A stretch of 64,000 nt of DNA, from assembly GCA_039026235.1 (NCBI GenBank), contig JBCCMQ010000004.1:124001-188000 (forward strand), read 5' to 3'. Position numbers and translations under genes: made by a program. The notes beneath the pieces are model-generated. The model searched no databases, was not told the DNA's origin, and was given only the letters and a program-made list of their open reading frames with translations. This stretch comes from JBCCMQ01 sp039026235. Its GTDB lineage: Bacteria > Pseudomonadota > Alphaproteobacteria > Rhodobacterales > Rhodobacteraceae. This document shows positions 35,111 through 46,463 of the stretch, one piece after another. Positions within the stretch are counted from its first letter, which is position 1, and the number at the start of each line of letters is the position of its first letter.

Positions 35111-36454
35111 ATGAGTGCGGCGTTGATCGTTCTGGCGGCAGGACAGGGCAGCCGCATGCTGTCGGACCGGCCGAAGGTCCTGCATGAGATTGGCAATGCC
35201 CCGATGCTGGCCCACGCTCTGGGAACCGCCGATGCCCTGGCGCCCGAACGCACGGTGGTGGTGGTGGGTCATGGCGGGGAAGCGGTGGCAGACGCTTTGA
35301 CCGCCATTGCGCCCGAGGCGGATGTGGTCTGGCAGAAAGAACAGCTGGGCACAGGCCACGCCGTTCTGCAAGCCCGCGCAGCGCTGGATAAATTTGACGG
35401 TGACGCCTTCGTCCTTTTCGGCGACACGCCCTTTATCACCGCCGAGACGCTTGCGCGCATGGATACGGCGCGAAAGGACGGCGCCGATCTGGTGGTCCTT
35501 GGCTTTGAAAGCGACGATCCCGCCCGCTACGGCCGTCTGGTGACCGACGGCGACGCGCTTTTGAAGATCGTCGAATGGAAGGACGCGACCGAAACCGAAA
35601 GGGCGATAAGACTTTGCAACAGCGGGCTGATGTGCATGCCCGCAAAGATGCTTTTTGAGCTTTTGGAGCGGGTCGATACCGGCAACGCGGCCGGCGAGGT
35701 CTATCTGACCGATGTGGCCGGACTGGCGGTTGCACGCGGTCTGACGGCCAAGGTCGTCCTTTGCGCCGAAGCCGAAACCCAGGGAATTAACACCCGGGCG
35801 GATCTTGCCGCAGCCGAAGCCGCGTTTCAGACCCAAAGCCGGGTCCGTGCGCTGGAAGCGGGCGTGACGCTGGTGGCGCCGGACACGGTGCATTTCTCGC
35901 TCGATACCCACCTTGGCCGGGACAGCCACGTCGAACCTTACGTGGTCTTCGGCCCCGGCGTCACAGTGGAATCGGGCGCGACAATCCGGGCCTTCAGCCA
36001 TCTGGAGGGCGCGCATGTGTCAAACGGGGCCGTAGTGGGCCCCTATGCGCGTCTGCGCCCCGGCGCCGAACTGGCCGAAGGCGTGCGGGTGGGCAACTTT
36101 GTCGAAGTCAAGAACGCGCAGGTGGCCGAAGGTGCCAAGATCAACCACCTGTCCTATGTGGGCGATGCCAGCATCGGCCGTGCAACGAACATCGGGGCCG
36201 GCACCATCACCTGCAACTATGACGGCGTCATGAAGCACAGGACCGAAATCGGTGCGCGGGTCTTTATCGGCTCGAACACCATGCTCGTGGCGCCGATCAC
36301 CGTGGGCGACGACGCCATGACCGCGACAGGCACCGTGGTCACGCGCGATGTACCGGCCACCGCCATGGCCATCGGGCGGGCACCGCAAGAGAACAAACAG
36401 GGTCTTGCCACGCGGCTCTTTGAAAGACTGCGGGCGATCAAAAAGAAAAAGTAG
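35111..36454 (+). CDS. glmU: Bifunctional UDP-N-acetylglucosamine pyrophosphorylase / GlcN-1-P acetyltransferase
   Basis: 447 aa. The N-terminal uridyltransferase has LAAGQGSRM and DRPKVLH; the C-terminal part is a left-handed beta-helix with hexapeptide repeats (GRATNIGAGTITCNYDG). It makes UDP-GlcNAc for peptidoglycan and lipopolysaccharide. The ATG at 35111 follows GGAAAGGGA. It is followed 14 bp later by glmS, whose product feeds the same pathway. Confidence 0.97.
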   Translation: MSAALIVLAAGQGSRMLSDRPKVLHEIGNAPMLAHALGTADALAPERTVVVVGHGGEAVADALTAIAPEADVVWQKEQLGTGHAVLQARAALDKFDGDAFVLFGDTPFITAETLARMDTARKDGADLVVLGFESDDPARYGRLVTDGDALLKIVEWKDATETERAIRLCNSGLMCMPAKMLFELLERVDTGNAAGEVYLTDVAGLAVARGLTAKVVLCAEAETQGINTRADLAAAEAAFQTQSRVRALEAGVTLVAPDTVHFSLDTHLGRDSHVEPYVVFGPGVTVESGATIRAFSHLEGAHVSNGAVVGPYARLRPGAELAEGVRVGNFVEVKNAQVAEGAKINHLSYVGDASIGRATNIGAGTITCNYDGVMKHRTEIGARVFIGSNTMLVAPITVGDDAMTATGTVVTRDVPATAMAIGRAPQENKQGLATRLFERLRAIKKKK

Positions 36455-36468
36455 GAAAAGGCAGGCTG

Positions 36469-38292
36469 ATGTGCGGAATTGTCGGAATACTGGGTAGCCA
36501 CGAAGTTGCGCCGGTTATCGTCGAAGCGCTGCGACGGTTAGAGTACCGAGGTTATGACAGTGCCGGGGTTGCAACCGTTCGCAACGGCAGGCTGGAACGG
36601 CGGCGTGCCGTCGGCAAACTGGTCAACCTGTCCGATCTTCTGGTGCGCGACCCCCTGCAGGGGCTATCGGGCATTGGCCACACCCGCTGGGCGACCCATG
36701 GCGCGCCAACGGACAGCAACGCCCATCCGCACCAAGCGGGTTCGGTCGCTGTCGTTCACAACGGGATCATCGAGAATTTTCGCGAACTTCGCGAAGAGGT
36801 TGTCGCCAAGGGTCACCGGCCTGAGACCGAAACCGACACCGAGATCATCGCGCATCTTGTGACCTGCTACTTAAACGAAGGCGCCGACCCGGTAGCGGCG
36901 GTGCAAAAGACGCTTGAAAGGCTGCGCGGCGCCTATGCGCTCTGTTTCCTGTTCGAGGGGCAAGACGATTTGATGATCGCAGCGCGGCTGGGCTCTCCGC
37001 TTGCGGTCGGCCACGGGGACGGTGAAGCCTTTGTCGGCTCGGATTCGATCGCGCTGGCCCCGCTGACTGACCGGATCACCTATCTGGAAGAAGGCGACAT
37101 GGCTGTTCTGCAACGCGGATCGATCGAGATCCGCGACAAGGACGGGCGGCTGGCCAATCGTCCGGTGCAGCAGGTGCGCTCGGAAATGGGCCAGATTGAC
37201 AAGGGTGGCTACAAGCATTTCATGGCCAAGGAAATTGCCGAACAACCGCGGGTGATTTCCGATGCTGTCGGGCTCTATCTGCCCCCGGGCAAATCTGCGG
37301 TCACCCTACCCGGCTCTGAGATCGATTTCGCTGCCGTCGACCGGATCGTGATGGTCGCCTGCGGCACGGCCTATCTGGCCTGCATGACGGCGAAGTACTG
37401 GCTGGAACGACTGGCGGGGATCCCGGTGGAAGTGGATATCGCCTCGGAATTTCGGTACCGCGAGCCGCCTGTTCCGCCCCGGACGCTGGCAATCCTGGTG
37501 TCCCAATCGGGTGAAACGGCCGACACGCTCGCCGCCCAGCGCTATCTGAGCGAACGGGCCGAGACGATCGTTGCCGTGGTCAACGTGCCCGAAAGCTCGA
37601 TCGCACGCGAAGCGGGTATGATCTGGCCGATTGAGGCGGGGCCCGAAATCGGTGTGGCCTCAACCAAGGCATTCACCTGCATGCTTACCGTGCTGCTGGC
37701 GGCAACGCTGAAGGCAGCCGAGGCGCGCGCGACGCTGGATGCTGAGACCCTGGCACAGCATGCCGAGACGCTGCGTCGCCTGCCCGGCCTGATCCATCAG
37801 GCCATCGCTGCGGGGGCCAAAATCGAGGCGCTGGCCAGTGAACTGGCCAAGGCGCGGGATGTGCTGTTTCTGGGGCGCGGCGTGATGTATCCGATTGCCC
37901 TGGAAGGTGCGCTAAAGCTAAAAGAAATCAGCTATATACATGCCGAAGGCTATGCCGCGGGAGAGCTAAAGCACGGCCCCATCGCACTGGTCGATCCCGC
38001 GACCCCTGTCATTGTTCTGGCCCCCCACGACAGGCTTTACGAAAAAACCGTGTCAAACATGCAAGAGGTGATGGCGCGTCAGGGCCGGATTCTGTTGATC
38101 TCGGACGCGCCCGGAATTGCGGCGGTTGGCGATGGCGCATGGGCCACGTTGACGATGCCCGATGTGCCGGAACTTCTGACGCCCATCGTCTATACGGTGC
38201 CGGCCCAGATGCTGGCCTATCACACCGCCGTTGCCAAGGGCACGGATGTGGACCAGCCGCGCAATCTGGCGAAATCCGTCACCGTGGAATGA
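36469..38292 (+). CDS. glmS: Glutamine-fructose-6-phosphate aminotransferase
   Basis: 607 aa. The N-terminal glutaminase domain begins MCGIVGILG with nucleophile Cys1 after Met removal; two SIS domains follow (VACGTAYLACM, VSQSGETADT), and the C-terminus ends NLAKSVTVE as in GlmS. It makes glucosamine-6-phosphate. Its TGA overlaps the ATG of an AlkD-like gene (ATGA). Confidence 0.97.
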   Translation: MCGIVGILGSHEVAPVIVEALRRLEYRGYDSAGVATVRNGRLERRRAVGKLVNLSDLLVRDPLQGLSGIGHTRWATHGAPTDSNAHPHQAGSVAVVHNGIIENFRELREEVVAKGHRPETETDTEIIAHLVTCYLNEGADPVAAVQKTLERLRGAYALCFLFEGQDDLMIAARLGSPLAVGHGDGEAFVGSDSIALAPLTDRITYLEEGDMAVLQRGSIEIRDKDGRLANRPVQQVRSEMGQIDKGGYKHFMAKEIAEQPRVISDAVGLYLPPGKSAVTLPGSEIDFAAVDRIVMVACGTAYLACMTAKYWLERLAGIPVEVDIASEFRYREPPVPPRTLAILVSQSGETADTLAAQRYLSERAETIVAVVNVPESSIAREAGMIWPIEAGPEIGVASTKAFTCMLTVLLAATLKAAEARATLDAETLAQHAETLRRLPGLIHQAIAAGAKIEALASELAKARDVLFLGRGVMYPIALEGALKLKEISYIHAEGYAAGELKHGPIALVDPATPVIVLAPHDRLYEKTVSNMQEVMARQGRILLISDAPGIAAVGDGAWATLTMPDVPELLTPIVYTVPAQMLAYHTAVAKGTDVDQPRNLAKSVTVE

Positions 38293-38969
38293 CACCGGAG
38301 GTTGCCATTGCCCAGCTTGAGCGCCACAGCGTGCCGGGCAAGGCGGCCGACATGGCGGTCTATCACAAGGCGGACCGGCAGTATCTGGGCGTGTCCAATC
38401 CCGATATCGATGCGGCGGTCAAGACTTGGCGTGCGGCGCTTGATCTTGACCAGCGGGTCGCGCTGTCCGCCGGTCTTTGGAAAAGCGACATCCACGAAGC
38501 CCGCATTGCCGCTGCCAAACTGCTGACCCAGGCGCGCCTGAAGCCCGACGACCGGGCGGCCTGGGACCTCATCGCGGATTGGGTGCCGGAATTCGACGCC
38601 TGGGCTGTGGCAGATCACGCCTCGATCGCCGGTCAGAAGCGCCTTGTGGCCAGCCCGTCGCGGCTGAATCAGGTCGAAAACTGGACCTTGTTAGACCACA
38701 TGTGGACGCGGCGCGCCGCGCTGGTGATGACCCTGCCCTGGGCAAAGATGAACACACCGAAACCGGATCAGCTTGCCGCGCGGCAGCGCATTCTGGGCTG
38801 GGCGGCCGCCTATGTCGCTGACCGGAACTGGTTCATTCAGAAGGCCGTGGCCTGGTGGCTGCGCGATCTGTCCAAGCGCGACCCGGCAACGGTGCGGGAT
38901 TTCCTGGACAATCACGACGCCACCATGAAGCCCTTTGCGCGGCGCGAGGCGAGCAAGTACCTGGGTTAG
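38289..38969 (+). CDS. DNA alkylation repair enzyme (AlkD-like)
   Basis: 226 aa. Helical HEAT-like repeat protein with the features of the AlkD/pfam08713 family (YLGVSNPDIDAAVKTWR; WDLIADWVPEFDAWAVADH; FIQKAVAWWLRDLSKRDP). Known members remove positively charged alkylated bases. Translationally coupled to glmS by ATGA, an unexpected partner for a repair enzyme. Its stop overlaps the convergent acyl-CoA synthetase stop by 4 bp. Confidence 0.85.
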   Translation: MTPEVAIAQLERHSVPGKAADMAVYHKADRQYLGVSNPDIDAAVKTWRAALDLDQRVALSAGLWKSDIHEARIAAAKLLTQARLKPDDRAAWDLIADWVPEFDAWAVADHASIAGQKRLVASPSRLNQVENWTLLDHMWTRRAALVMTLPWAKMNTPKPDQLAARQRILGWAAAYVADRNWFIQKAVAWWLRDLSKRDPATVRDFLDNHDATMKPFARREASKYLG

Positions 38970-40582
38970 GTCGCTGACCGGTCACGCAGTGCCCGCCGCA
39001 TGATCTTGCCCGTTGTGGTCATCGGCATGGTCTCGATCACCTCGACGGCGCGGGGCGCCACGTGGGGGCTCACCTGATCGCGCACACGGGCGATCAGCTC
39101 TGCCTCGATACCCGTCGGTTGCGCGCTTGCGCGCAGCGTTACAAAGGCTTTGACCACCTGCCCGCGCAGCGGGTCGGGCTGACCCACGGCTGCGGCCAAC
39201 AGCACATCGCCATGGCCAGTCAGACAGTTTTCAATCTCGGTCGGTCCGATGCGGTAACCGGCCGAGCTGATCAGATCGTCGTTGCGCCCCTGATAGGTGA
39301 TGTAGCCATCGGCGTCGCAGGTGCCCAGATCGCCCGTCATCAGCCAGCCGTCGCGGAACTTCTCAGCCGTCTTTTCAGGCTGGTTCCAGTACTTCAGGAA
39401 CATGACCGGATCGGGGGCCCGCACGGCGATCTCACCCAAAGTGCCCGCAGAAACGGGGGCCCCGGCCGCGTCCAGAACGACCACGTCATGCCCCGGCACC
39501 GGCAGACCCAGCGAGCCCGGCCGCACCTCCATGGTGCCCCTGCAGGACGCCATCACCAGATTGCATTCGGTCTGGCCGTAGATCTCGTTGATGGGCGCAT
39601 CAAGCGCATCGCGGCCCCAGGTCAGAAGGTCTGCGCCCAGGCTTTCGCCGCCGGATCCGATGGCGCGCAGCCCGAAATCGCCCTGAACCCCGGCGGCACG
39701 CATCAGCTTCAGCGCCGTGGGCGGCATAAAGAGGTTGGTGAGCCGGAACCGCCGGATCAGGTCTACTGCGGCCAGCGGGTCGAATTTTTCAAACCGGCAA
39801 CTGATCAGGGGGACGCCGTAGTAGAGGCAGGGCATCGCCATATCCATCAGCCCACCGATCCAGGCCCAGTCGGCGGGTGTCCAGCCCCGGTCGCCCGGTT
39901 GCGGAAAGCCCTCATGGTGCAGCTCCATCGACGGAAGATGACCCAGAAGGAACCGGTGGGCGTTCAGAACGCCCTTCGGCGGACCGGTCGTGCCGGACGT
40001 ATAGATCATCATTGCCGGATCATCGGGTCCGGTCAGGGCCGTGGCACCCAAGGGCGAGGCCCGCTTAGCGGCCTCCCAAAGGGGTAAAGTGCCCGGGGGC
40101 GCATCGCCCAGACTGAATACGGCGCCCAGATCCGGCAGATCCAGACCGCGGATGACGGCGGCGATGTGGTCAGCGGCGATGGCTGCCTTGGCGCCGCTGT
40201 CGAGCAGCCGATAGCGCAAGGCATCGGGCCCAAAGGCGGTGAAGATGGGCAGGGAAATTGCACCCAGTTTGTGGGCCGCAAAGTGACTGACCAGCACGAC
40301 CGGATGCTGGTCGTGCAGTATCGCCACCCGGTCACCCGGCCCTATCCCAACCGCCGCGAGCGCCCCGGCCAGACGGTCCGATGCATCCCGAAGCCGGCCA
40401 TAGCTCCATGGGGCTGTAGCCCCGTCCGCCCCCACATGGATAACGGCCAGCCGGTTCGGATCGACCGCCGCCCAGCTGTCACAACAGGCGGCGGCGATGT
40501 TGAAATGGGCGGGCAGACGCCAACGGAAGGCGGAGCGCATGTCCTGCCAGCCGCTGATCCGGGCAATCTGACGTCTATCCAT
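38966..40582 (-). CDS. Acyl-CoA synthetase (AMP-forming)
   Basis: 538 aa from ATG 40582; a GTG at 40618 would add 12 residues. AMP-binding motif TSGTTGPPKG, A5 motif YGQTECN, WLMTGDLG and a terminal KIMRRALR with the catalytic Lys. It activates a carboxylic acid to acyl-CoA, and resembles medium-chain/acetyl-CoA-synthetase-like members; substrate unknown. It follows the SLATT-TIR pair on the same strand by about 50 bp and could be co-transcribed with it. Confidence 0.88.
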   Translation of the reverse strand: MDRRQIARISGWQDMRSAFRWRLPAHFNIAAACCDSWAAVDPNRLAVIHVGADGATAPWSYGRLRDASDRLAGALAAVGIGPGDRVAILHDQHPVVLVSHFAAHKLGAISLPIFTAFGPDALRYRLLDSGAKAAIAADHIAAVIRGLDLPDLGAVFSLGDAPPGTLPLWEAAKRASPLGATALTGPDDPAMMIYTSGTTGPPKGVLNAHRFLLGHLPSMELHHEGFPQPGDRGWTPADWAWIGGLMDMAMPCLYYGVPLISCRFEKFDPLAAVDLIRRFRLTNLFMPPTALKLMRAAGVQGDFGLRAIGSGGESLGADLLTWGRDALDAPINEIYGQTECNLVMASCRGTMEVRPGSLGLPVPGHDVVVLDAAGAPVSAGTLGEIAVRAPDPVMFLKYWNQPEKTAEKFRDGWLMTGDLGTCDADGYITYQGRNDDLISSAGYRIGPTEIENCLTGHGDVLLAAAVGQPDPLRGQVVKAFVTLRASAQPTGIEAELIARVRDQVSPHVAPRAVEVIETMPMTTTGKIMRRALRDRSAT

Positions 40583-40632
40583 GGGGCCATTGCTGACAGG
40601 AAAGGCAGGGCACGGCAATTCCCGCCCGGTGC

Positions 40633-42377
<1,745 letters not shown>

Positions 42378-42381
<4 letters not shown>

Positions 42382-43304
42382 GAATCGGGATCCTGATCCG
42401 GGTCATCCGCATCGGCCGTCATGATCGACTGCCAGCTGTGGGTTTCGGACTGGATCACGTCCTCGATGGCGGTTGCGAGCTTATCAACCGGCCAGCGTTT
42501 CGTTTGACCGCGCGCGGCGACATTGCCCAGGCGGTTGGCGGTGTCGCGGTAGCTGGCGATCAGCTCTTCATAGCGGGTGGCCTTAAGATGAGCGATGATT
42601 GTGCTGGTGAAGGTCGTGATCACAGCGGTCAGGGCCGCAACATCGAACACACCCCGTTCGGTCGCCGCGGCGTATCCTGTGATGACAACCGCCAGCAGGG
42701 AAAGAACCAATTCTGCCAACCGCAGCTTATTGGCGGGTTCTTGCATTTTATCGGCTTGGCCATCGTAGTAGGCGATCTGCTTTACAACGCGCTCGGTCAT
42801 GTAGTCGCTGACATTCAGCGACCCGGTTGGAATGCTTCCGCGCGGTTGAGCGGATTTCTCGTATCCCGCCACAGCCGTCACCGTATTCTGGACACGGGTT
42901 AGGGCATCCGCCAGCGCATCGTCCCGGGTTTCGGTCTTGGCGTAGGGCCCGGCCCCGGTTGCAAAAAGAAATGCCTCGCGTTTCAGCGCTTCGGACGCCT
43001 GACGCGCGGTGACGTGCAATTCGATTGAACCCTGCGACAGGAACCGTTGTGTCAGAAAGGTCGTAACCGTCAGCATGGTGGCCGCCGTGCCCGCAAGGAT
43101 CCGGCGAAACACTTCGGCATCCATAAGGCCAAGGACCTTGGTGTCGCCGTCCACATCGAACTGGACCCCGCTGGCGATAGCGGCCAGAGCCGCGGCGGCG
43201 AGCGCGAGGGCAAAGCAGATCCGTCGCACCAGATCGAGCCTTGTCTTCAGATGGCTTGAGGTTGCCGACAATTCAGCCTGCCGCCGGGCTATCTGTTCCA
43301 GCAT
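42378..43304 (-). CDS. SLATT/DUF4231-like four-helix membrane protein
   Basis: 308 aa. Two pairs of membrane helices (about 26-46 with 67-88; 194-214 with 220-240) are separated by a helical cytosolic stretch; the last pair is followed by YEELIASYRDTANRL, a pattern seen in SLATT and DUF4231 proteins, which are proposed pore-forming effectors in nucleotide-signalled conflict systems. The ATG at 43304 follows a strong AAGGAGGG site, so the frame to 43406 is discarded. Its stop overlaps the TIR gene start, so both are made together. It is the first gene of the pair, divergent from moaA. Confidence 0.78.
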
Positions 43305-43515
43305 AATATGTCCCTCCTTCAAAATGTCGTTTGCCGTGCCCCACGCGGGCAATGGCGCATAAAAAAACAATTCAAAAAACTCGACCCCGATACCCGAACA
43401 CGGCACCGGACCCTAACTGCATACAAGCATCAGGCATTTTTTCAATGCGTCCTGCGCCTTTTGCGCGATCCGAACCTGACTTGCCCCCGAAAGCGCGGGA
43501 ACCTATCTTCGCCCA
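43305..43515. promoter_or_regulatory. Divergent promoter region between the SLATT-like gene and moaA
   Basis: 211 bp, visibly A-rich near 43360-43385 compared with the flanks. It must hold the start signals of both the SLATT-TIR pair and moaA. No clear palindrome was seen. Confidence 0.5.
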
Positions 43516-44526
43516 ATGGACGCAAGCGCACCCCTGATCGACCCGTTTCAGCGCGCCATCACCTACCTGCGGGTTTCGGTGACGGATCGCTGCGATTTCC
43601 GCTGCGTATACTGCATGTCCGAGAACATGCAGTTCTTGCCTAAGAAAGAGCTTCTGACGATCGAAGAGCTTGACCGCATGTGTTCGGCCTTCGTCCGGCT
43701 TGGCGTACGCAAGCTGCGGATCACCGGGGGGGAACCGCTGGTTCGGCGGGGCATCATGTCGTTTTTTGAGACCATGACGCGCCATCTGGACAGCGGCGCG
43801 CTGGAAGAGCTGACGCTGACCACGAACGGCAGCCAGCTGTTACGCTTTGCCGATAATCTGGCCAGAGCCGGGGTGCGGCGGATCAATGTCTCGCTCGACA
43901 CGCTCGACCAGGACAAGTTTGCCGCCATCACCCGCTGGGGCCGGTTGCCTCAGGTGCTAAAGGGCATCGACGCCGCGCAGAACGCCGGGCTGCGCGTCAA
44001 GATCAATGCCGTGGCGCTGAAAGGCTTCAACGAAGACGAGATGATCCCCATGACGCGCTGGTGCGCGGAGCGGGGCATCGATCTGACCTGGATCGAGGTC
44101 ATGCCCATGGGCGACATCGGCAATGAAAACCGGCTGGATCAGTACTGGTCGATGAAAGACCTGCGGGCACGGCTGGCCGAGCACTATACAGTGACCGATC
44201 TGGCGCTGCGCACCGGCGGGCCGGCGCGCTATGTCCGGTTGGAAGAAACCGGCCAGCAGATCGGTTTTATCACGCCTCTGACCCACAATTTCTGCGAAAG
44301 CTGCAACCGCGTCCGGCTGACCTGCACGGGCGAAATATATATGTGCCTCGGACAAGAGGACGTGGCGGATCTGCGGGCGCCGCTCAGGGGGTCAGAGCAT
44401 GACGGCCCGCTGGAAGACGCGATCCGGGCCGCGATTGCGCTAAAGCCCAAGGGCCACGATTTCGACTATTCGCGCCAGCGTCTTGACGGGCAGATGCCAC
44501 GGCACATGTCGCACACCGGCGGCTGA
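43516..44526 (+). CDS. moaA: GTP 3',8-cyclase (molybdenum cofactor)
   Basis: 336 aa radical SAM enzyme. C26, C30 and C33 in CDFRCVYC bind the SAM cluster, and NFCESCNRVR..CTGEIYMCLG supplies the second cluster. It converts GTP to 3',8-cyclo-dihydro-GTP, the first step of molybdopterin synthesis. The ending differs from the usual short GG tail: the last residues are MPRHMSHTGG, which keeps the GG terminus. No other moa genes are in the window. Confidence 0.96.
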   Translation: MDASAPLIDPFQRAITYLRVSVTDRCDFRCVYCMSENMQFLPKKELLTIEELDRMCSAFVRLGVRKLRITGGEPLVRRGIMSFFETMTRHLDSGALEELTLTTNGSQLLRFADNLARAGVRRINVSLDTLDQDKFAAITRWGRLPQVLKGIDAAQNAGLRVKINAVALKGFNEDEMIPMTRWCAERGIDLTWIEVMPMGDIGNENRLDQYWSMKDLRARLAEHYTVTDLALRTGGPARYVRLEETGQQIGFITPLTHNFCESCNRVRLTCTGEIYMCLGQEDVADLRAPLRGSEHDGPLEDAIRAAIALKPKGHDFDYSRQRLDGQMPRHMSHTGG

Positions 44527-44582
44527 CACGCGGCTCGGGCAGTCGGGAGGCGGTCCCGCGCCCCGAGGCGCCGACAGCTGGC

Positions 44583-44810
44583 CCATTCGCCCTCTGCATA
44601 CGCTGGAATGCCGCTCGATACGCACTTGGCAGGCGTTGCGTCGTTCGGACCAGCGCAACTGGCAATCGCCATAAATCCGTGGCTGTCCGCAATGACCCGG
44701 TCATCGAAAGCCAACCGCAACACATCGAACTCATGCGCCAATCGGCTGTCAGCAAAGGAAAGGGCCGCGCGCACTTCCGCGGTGCCGTTGGCATTGATTG
44801 GGCGGATAGC
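44583..44810 (-). pseudogene. Truncated copy of the lipoprotein at 45.5-46.0 kb
   Basis: A minus-strand open stretch of about 76 codons aligns with the C-terminal half of the intact lipoprotein: IADSHGFMAIA against VVDSLGYFSLA, and CVSSGIPAYAEGEW against CVSTGVPADAEGEW. The N-terminal half, including signal and lipobox, is absent: a TGA lies at 44811-44813. The frame continues past the homologous part into moaA antisense. A decayed duplicate is the simplest reading. Confidence 0.7.
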
Positions 44811-44886
44811 TCAAATATCGAAGTCTTGGCTGGTTTCGCGGGAAAGCTGAATTGACGCCTTGATATCTTTGATTCAGGCTAAGCGA

Positions 44887-45354
44887 ATGAAGTGTGTTGT
44901 TACCTATTTCGCTGTCGCTCTTTCCGTGTTTGCCCACGTGGCGTCTGCAGAGGAAGAGTTACCAACCCCAGATCTAATCGGCTGCTTGAAGGCTATTGAG
45001 CCGTTGGATGTGCGCTACCGTGGCTGGATGCAACAGCAATGCGTCGGCGTTGCGGGCGACATCTGCGTCGCGATTGATCGTGGCACCGGAACTTGCTTGT
45101 CGGAATTGGTTGGGTCAATGCGCGCGTTCTATGCCGAGTTGTCGCCGCTCTTGCCGACCACGATTGAGGGCAGCGCCTTCCGAGTGGTTGGATATGCGCG
45201 CGCATTGGAGCGAGCGGCAGATACTTTCGAGAATCTTCCTGAATGCGCAGAACTGGATGGCTATGAATTCACGATATGCGAATACATCCAGCTGGGCGTA
45301 ACCACGACTGAACTGTTTTCTCATGCAAGGCAGGCTGAAATATCTCTGCCTTGA
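44887..45354 (+). CDS. Small Cys-containing exported protein (LprI/DUF1311-like)
   Basis: 155 aa. Signal peptide (MKCVVTYFAVALSVFAHVASA) and six Cys in a helical domain (GCLKAIEP, QQQCVGV, DICVAID, TCLSELV, ECAELD, TICEYI). The pattern matches the two small proteins in the liu operon. It lies between a decayed and an intact copy of an unrelated lipoprotein gene. Local GC is lower than in the core genes, suggesting recent acquisition. Function unknown. Confidence 0.75.
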   Translation: MKCVVTYFAVALSVFAHVASAEEELPTPDLIGCLKAIEPLDVRYRGWMQQQCVGVAGDICVAIDRGTGTCLSELVGSMRAFYAELSPLLPTTIEGSAFRVVGYARALERAADTFENLPECAELDGYEFTICEYIQLGVTTTELFSHARQAEISLP

Positions 45355-45513
45355 CTCACTTCTGCGCGTTCAACGCTTCGCATCTCAGAATACGCCCTCA
45401 TCTTTGAGGGCCGTCCCGGTGGGCGTCGCCCTGTCTTCTTGTTCCCGTTCTTGGCGCTGACAGGATTGACCTTGGGCGCCGGTAACCAAATGCCAAGAGC
45501 AACGGACCGCAGT

Positions 45514-45969
45514 TTAGCTAACCCGCACCCTACCGCTGCTTGGCCCGCCGCCTCTCCAGTCCCATTCGCCTTCCGCGTCGGCGGGGACGCCGGTCGAGAC
45601 GCAATTGGCCCGTGCACCGGACAGCGATGCAACAGTCGGTGCCAACGAAAAGTAGCCCAAGCTGTCCACCACTATGCGGCCGTTGAAAGTCACAAGCGTT
45701 TTGACAAGATCATCTTTCGCCCATGACCGGGCCCTCCCGTCCGGATAGGCGACGGCGCCGCACAACTGCAGCATTCCGCCAACGTCCACCAAACCCGCGC
45801 GAACGACGCGCGCAGGACGTCCGCCCAGCGTCGTCGTGAACTCGCCAAAGGCGGGATCCACCTGAACGCTGCCCGTGACAGGGTACTCGCTGGCGGGGTC
45901 AATTGCTGTACATGCGGTCATCGCGGCCAAAGCCACCAACAGTATGCTTTTCAACACGCTTCCCCTCAT
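45514..45969 (-). CDS. Hypothetical lipoprotein
   Basis: 151 aa. A signal with lipobox (MTAC, Cys near 20) precedes a beta-rich domain with GGRPARVVRAGLVDVGG and CVSTGVPADAEGEW. No family recognised. A truncated copy lies 0.7 kb downstream on the same strand, beyond an exported-protein gene on the other strand. Confidence 0.72.
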   Translation of the reverse strand: MRGSVLKSILLVALAAMTACTAIDPASEYPVTGSVQVDPAFGEFTTTLGGRPARVVRAGLVDVGGMLQLCGAVAYPDGRARSWAKDDLVKTLVTFNGRIVVDSLGYFSLAPTVASLSGARANCVSTGVPADAEGEWDWRGGGPSSGRVRVS

Positions 45970-46150
45970 TTACGCCTCGTCCAGTCGATACTCGCGTTAC
46001 GCGAAAGTAAACCGGTGGAAAACTGCGCAATCGTGGCTTTTAATACAGCGCCCAAAAAATAGCCTCTTTTCGCAGGTGCAGCATTTCTGTACTGTCCCGA
46101 TGCTGCGACCGCGAGATCGGCGCAGGAATTTAAGCGATCAAGGAACATTT

Positions 46151-46381
46151 ATGTCCGCACCACTCCCCACCGAAGACCAGATTGCCGAAGCCGCATTCTT
46201 TATCTGGCAATCCGAAGGTCAGCCCGAAGGCAAAAGCCAGGAACACTGGTACCGCGCTGTTGCGGCGCTTAAGAGCCGAACCGCCGAAACGGCAAAGCCC
46301 AAACGCCGCGCCGCCAAGAAGGCCGCCCCCAAGACAGCCGCAGCAAAGCCACGCGCCAAGAAGGCCACCGCCAAAGCATAG
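46151..46381 (+). CDS. DUF2934 domain protein with histone H1-like tail
   Basis: 76 aa. An N-terminal DUF2934-type motif (IAEAAFFIWQSEGQPEGKSQEHWYRA) is followed by a Lys/Ala/Pro-rich tail (KPKRRAAKKAAPKTAAAKPR) like bacterial H1/HU-associated tails, suggesting DNA or RNA binding. The ATG at 46151 has AGGAAC upstream. The domain has no firm function; the tail points to the nucleoid. Confidence 0.82.
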   Translation: MSAPLPTEDQIAEAAFFIWQSEGQPEGKSQEHWYRAVAALKSRTAETAKPKRRAAKKAAPKTAAAKPRAKKATAKA

Positions 46382-46463
46382 GAACCGGGTCGGTTCGGGT
46401 ATCCGGTCCGTCTCTGCCCTTGGGTCTGGTCGACGGGTCGATCTTGGCAAATGACCGGCCGGA

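Noticed and set aside
35003..36016. Long minus-strand extension of the gph reading frame (560 codons in total)
   Set aside because: It is antisense to glmU, which has clear motifs; gph starts at 35002 with the HAD motif at its N-terminus.
44384..44794. 136-codon minus-strand frame across the moaA 3' end
   Set aside because: It lacks protein-like features; the neighbouring minus-strand frame, not this one, has similarity to the intact lipoprotein.
45321..45632. Minus-strand ORF with basic composition, considered as an insertion-sequence remnant
   Set aside because: No transposase motif, terminal inverted repeat or target duplication; it overlaps the lipoprotein 3' end.
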